A stretch of 64,000 nucleotides of DNA, from NCBI GenBank assembly GCA_958496175.1, contig OY292275.1:37215701-37279700 (forward strand), written 5' to 3'. The notes under the pieces were generated by a model that was not told the origin of the DNA, searched no databases, and saw only the letters and a program-made list of their open reading frames with translations. Position 1 is the stretch's first letter. The number at the start of each line of letters is the position of its first letter. This DNA comes from Sisyra terminalis. Its lineage: Eukaryota; Arthropoda; Insecta; Neuroptera; Sisyridae. Positions 61,738 to 64,000 of this stretch are shown piece after piece. The translations under genes were made by a program, and so were the position numbers.

Positions 61738-62353
61738 TTATTTATTAACTACAAAATAATCATTTACTTACAAATTATACAATTAATTTAACGAAAGACT
61801 ATGAAAGTCTGAAACGTGTATGTACTTAGAAGACCGACAATTCGGTTTCAACGAAACAATGGTATTTACGAATTCCGGTCATGAGTTGATGGAAGAATTT
61901 CAAAATTTCCAAAATCAAAGAAGAGACCCAATAAAATTGATTCTACAACTCTACACACATTTTGATTTTGTTGCGTCTTGTACAGAATTAAACGAAAATT
62001 CTTCGTTCACTTAAACATTTTTCGAAAATTGTAGTGATTATCAATTTCTAATTTATTGTTTTATAATATTCTTAATTCGTAATTAAATTTATAATTATTT
62101 AGGTTAAGAATTCATGAAATTGCATCAGTTACTTACTGTATTTGTATATTTTATAAAAAATTATAATAGTTCATCTAGTCCTGTTTTTTGTTTAAGATGG
62201 TAAATATTTTTCGCTTATATAGCCCTGTACAGTTTTTACAGTATAAAGAAATAGTAAATTATTCATTAGCTCTTTTTTTTTTCATTACGCTGATGCTGAT
62301 GTGTTTAGAAAATAATAAAAAACTATAAATGTATTTCTCTGTGTCAAAATAAA
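61738..62353 (+). other. IP3K: IP3K 3' UTR with poly(A) signal
   Basis: A+T-rich sequence follows the stop codon. A canonical AATAAA lies at 62348-62353 in a T-rich context, so cleavage is expected just beyond. The end of the UTR is inferred from this signal only. A 64-codon open frame at 61820-62014 lies inside it and is treated as non-coding here, though it is discussed as a finding. Confidence 0.5.
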
Positions 62354-63194
62354 TATTTTTTTATATTACTCGTACCAATTCAAATGATTATATTTTTTAA
62401 CATTTTTCCCTATTTTTTCAGACAAGTGATATCTAAAGAGAAAAAAGCACTGTGGTTTTTAAAATATTAAATCAAGAATATTTTCCCATAAAATAAATAT
62501 ACGCATTTTCCAGACTCACACAACTCGGTCTGAAATTCAGTACGCAACATTAAAAACCTAATTACACCTAAAACCCCAATCCGAAGTAGCAAAGGATACT
62601 GGATAACTAAAAATAACCGAGGAACAATGTTGTTTTGTAGATTAAGGATGTTTCCGAGTATTGTTTATGATTTTAATATTACATTGAAATCCTAGAAAAA
62701 TTGATTTCTTTTGAAATTGAAACACACCTTGGGCAAAGCGAATAGAACAAAGAGATTAAGCTATTCACCTGAAAAGCAAACGAAGGTTGGTTTACTGACT
62801 TTAGAGCAAGACATTCCGAAATTGTACTACAACTGGGAGAACGATAAGGTTTAATAGGTCTCCAGTTTAATTATTTTATGCAAATTCTTAAAATTAAGTT
62901 GCACAGTACAGCTTTGATTCGACCACTATTTACAACAAGACCGAAACAGGTAAGAAACCGACGATTTCTAAACCACCGAAAGTGTTAAGTATCTAAGCCA
63001 AGAAACAATTTGGAGCTAGATGGAACTACAAAATCATTATTTTACTTTATGAGTGCATAAGGAGCTTCATTAGGCACTACAGCTCATGCTTATGTTGACA
63101 AAGAAGACGATAGACGATACGACGATATACGATATATGTAAGTTGAAGAAAAAAATGTAACTATACATATGTAAACTACTTCTGAGACATTAAA

Positions 63195-63320
63195 CGCGTT
63201 TTTCTCAAAACGGTATTTTCAAAGTCGGTGATCTCGATTTCTCAGAAATAGCTCAACCGATCGATCTCAATTTTTTACACGATCTTTTTAAATATATTCC
63301 TCTGGTATTGAACGAAGGAA
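63195..63320 (-). repeat. Repeat segment CCGTTTTGAGAAAAACGCGT
   Basis: On the minus strand GATCGATCGGTTGAGCTATT, TCTGAGAAATCGAGATCACC and CCGTTTTGAGAAAAACGCGT appear in order. I recall similar text from arthropod repeats. Class unknown; it adjoins the LTR copy at 63373 and might be its internal part. Confidence 0.3.
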
Positions 63321-63372
63321 TAAGATTTTAAAAAATAATTACTATTTTTTTATTTCGACACACACAATTTGG

Positions 63373-63766
63373 TCACACTTAACAATCACTTTTTTTTATT
63401 ACATTTGTATACACTTTTTATTACACAATTACACTTGTCGAAACAATCACTCAAATGATAATAATCACTTTTAATTCAAATCACACTAATAATCGCTTGG
63501 TAATCGCTTTGCTGTAACGGAAATTCACAACTGAATTTCTATACAGAACTGTCCTGTTGACTTGAACTGAGCGCCTTATATACCCGCAACCCAACATTCT
63601 AGAATATACTCCAATATTCGCCAACGTTCCACCACCTACTAGATGTTTCTAGAACAATCTATATGTACATTCGCATTAGTAGGAGAGAGATAGAAGTCAC
63701 TCAGCCAATCGCGTGCCGGTATAGCACAAAGAAAGAGACAGACTTTGTCCCTTTCTGTTACAATAT
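63373..63766 (-). mobile_element. Heat-shock LTR, second copy
   Basis: This matches 39209-39569 in the same orientation. The upstream end is again GTTACA followed by ATAT. It keeps GAGA tracts, GCCAATCGCG, TTCTAGAA at 63647-63654, a proximal HSE TTC-TA-GAA-TA-tAC at 63597-63609 with one change, TATA (minus GTATATAAGG near 63573-63582), and GGACAGTTCTG at the start-site position. Homology stops beyond GTTAAGTGTGA, so its 3' end is truncated, diverged, or continues into an element to the left. Confidence 0.6.
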
Positions 63767-64000
63767 ATAAAACAAAATTACTTTTTATCTAATATGTTTT
63801 ATTTCTTAAAAAATATTAAAAATAAAATTGATCAATTGATAATTATCAGTATTCATAATTGAAGTATCTGATATTATAGATGAGAAACAATAATTTTTCA
63901 TCATTTTCATCTCACGAATTCAATTTCGGTTTCGGTCGTATTTTCGGCTTGACGACAGCCGAAACCGAGAGTAGGCCTAAACCGAAAGTTTGGTCAAATA

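Noticed and set aside
63373..63766. The two heat-shock LTR copies as the two ends of one element
   Set aside because: They are 24 kb apart with unrelated sequence and the IP3K gene between them, and they are too diverged to be a pair from one insertion.

Overview
The window looks like a piece of an insect (at least arthropod) nuclear genome: very A+T-rich DNA, almost no long open reading frames, spliced coding exons with GT...AG borders at the far right, and a dense crop of old transposable elements of types common in insects. I could not settle the insect order from sequence alone.

Only one gene is secure. At 59631-61737 on the + strand three in-phase exons encode the catalytic C-terminus of inositol 1,4,5-trisphosphate 3-kinase (IP3K), the enzyme that turns the calcium-releasing messenger IP3 into IP4. 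Its upstream exons and promoter are not recognisable here; they lie either in the repeat-rich DNA to the left (which would make much of the window intronic) or outside it. A 3' UTR with a poly(A) signal follows to about 62353.

The rest is a transposon graveyard. Left part (1-13 kb): a decayed Helitron helicase next to an inverted non-LTR retrotransposon tail, a palindromic 223-bp MITE, tRNA-derived SINEs and one copy of an 810-bp dispersed repeat. Middle (13-31 kb): several hAT-type non-autonomous elements with 8-bp target duplications (one nested in another), non-LTR reverse transcriptase and RNase H remnants, an unclassified arthropod repeat with a decayed protein, a pogo-like fragment and a 396-bp palindrome. 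Right (31-59 kb): nested hAT elements with ATCGATAT-type termini, a solo LTR carrying heat-shock elements, foldback elements holding a hammerhead-ribozyme-like motif, the second 810-bp copy, a 189-codon ORF of unknown status with a zinc finger that has lost its histidines, and a TA-flanked MITE. A second heat-shock LTR copy sits at 63.4-63.8 kb.

The most interesting signal is the LTR family with TATA box, GAGA tracts, inverted CCAAT and HSE arrays laid out like an hsp70 promoter. No bacterial or phage features, CRISPR arrays, rRNA genes or intact tRNA genes were seen. Identity statements are by-eye comparisons; no alignments or searches were run.
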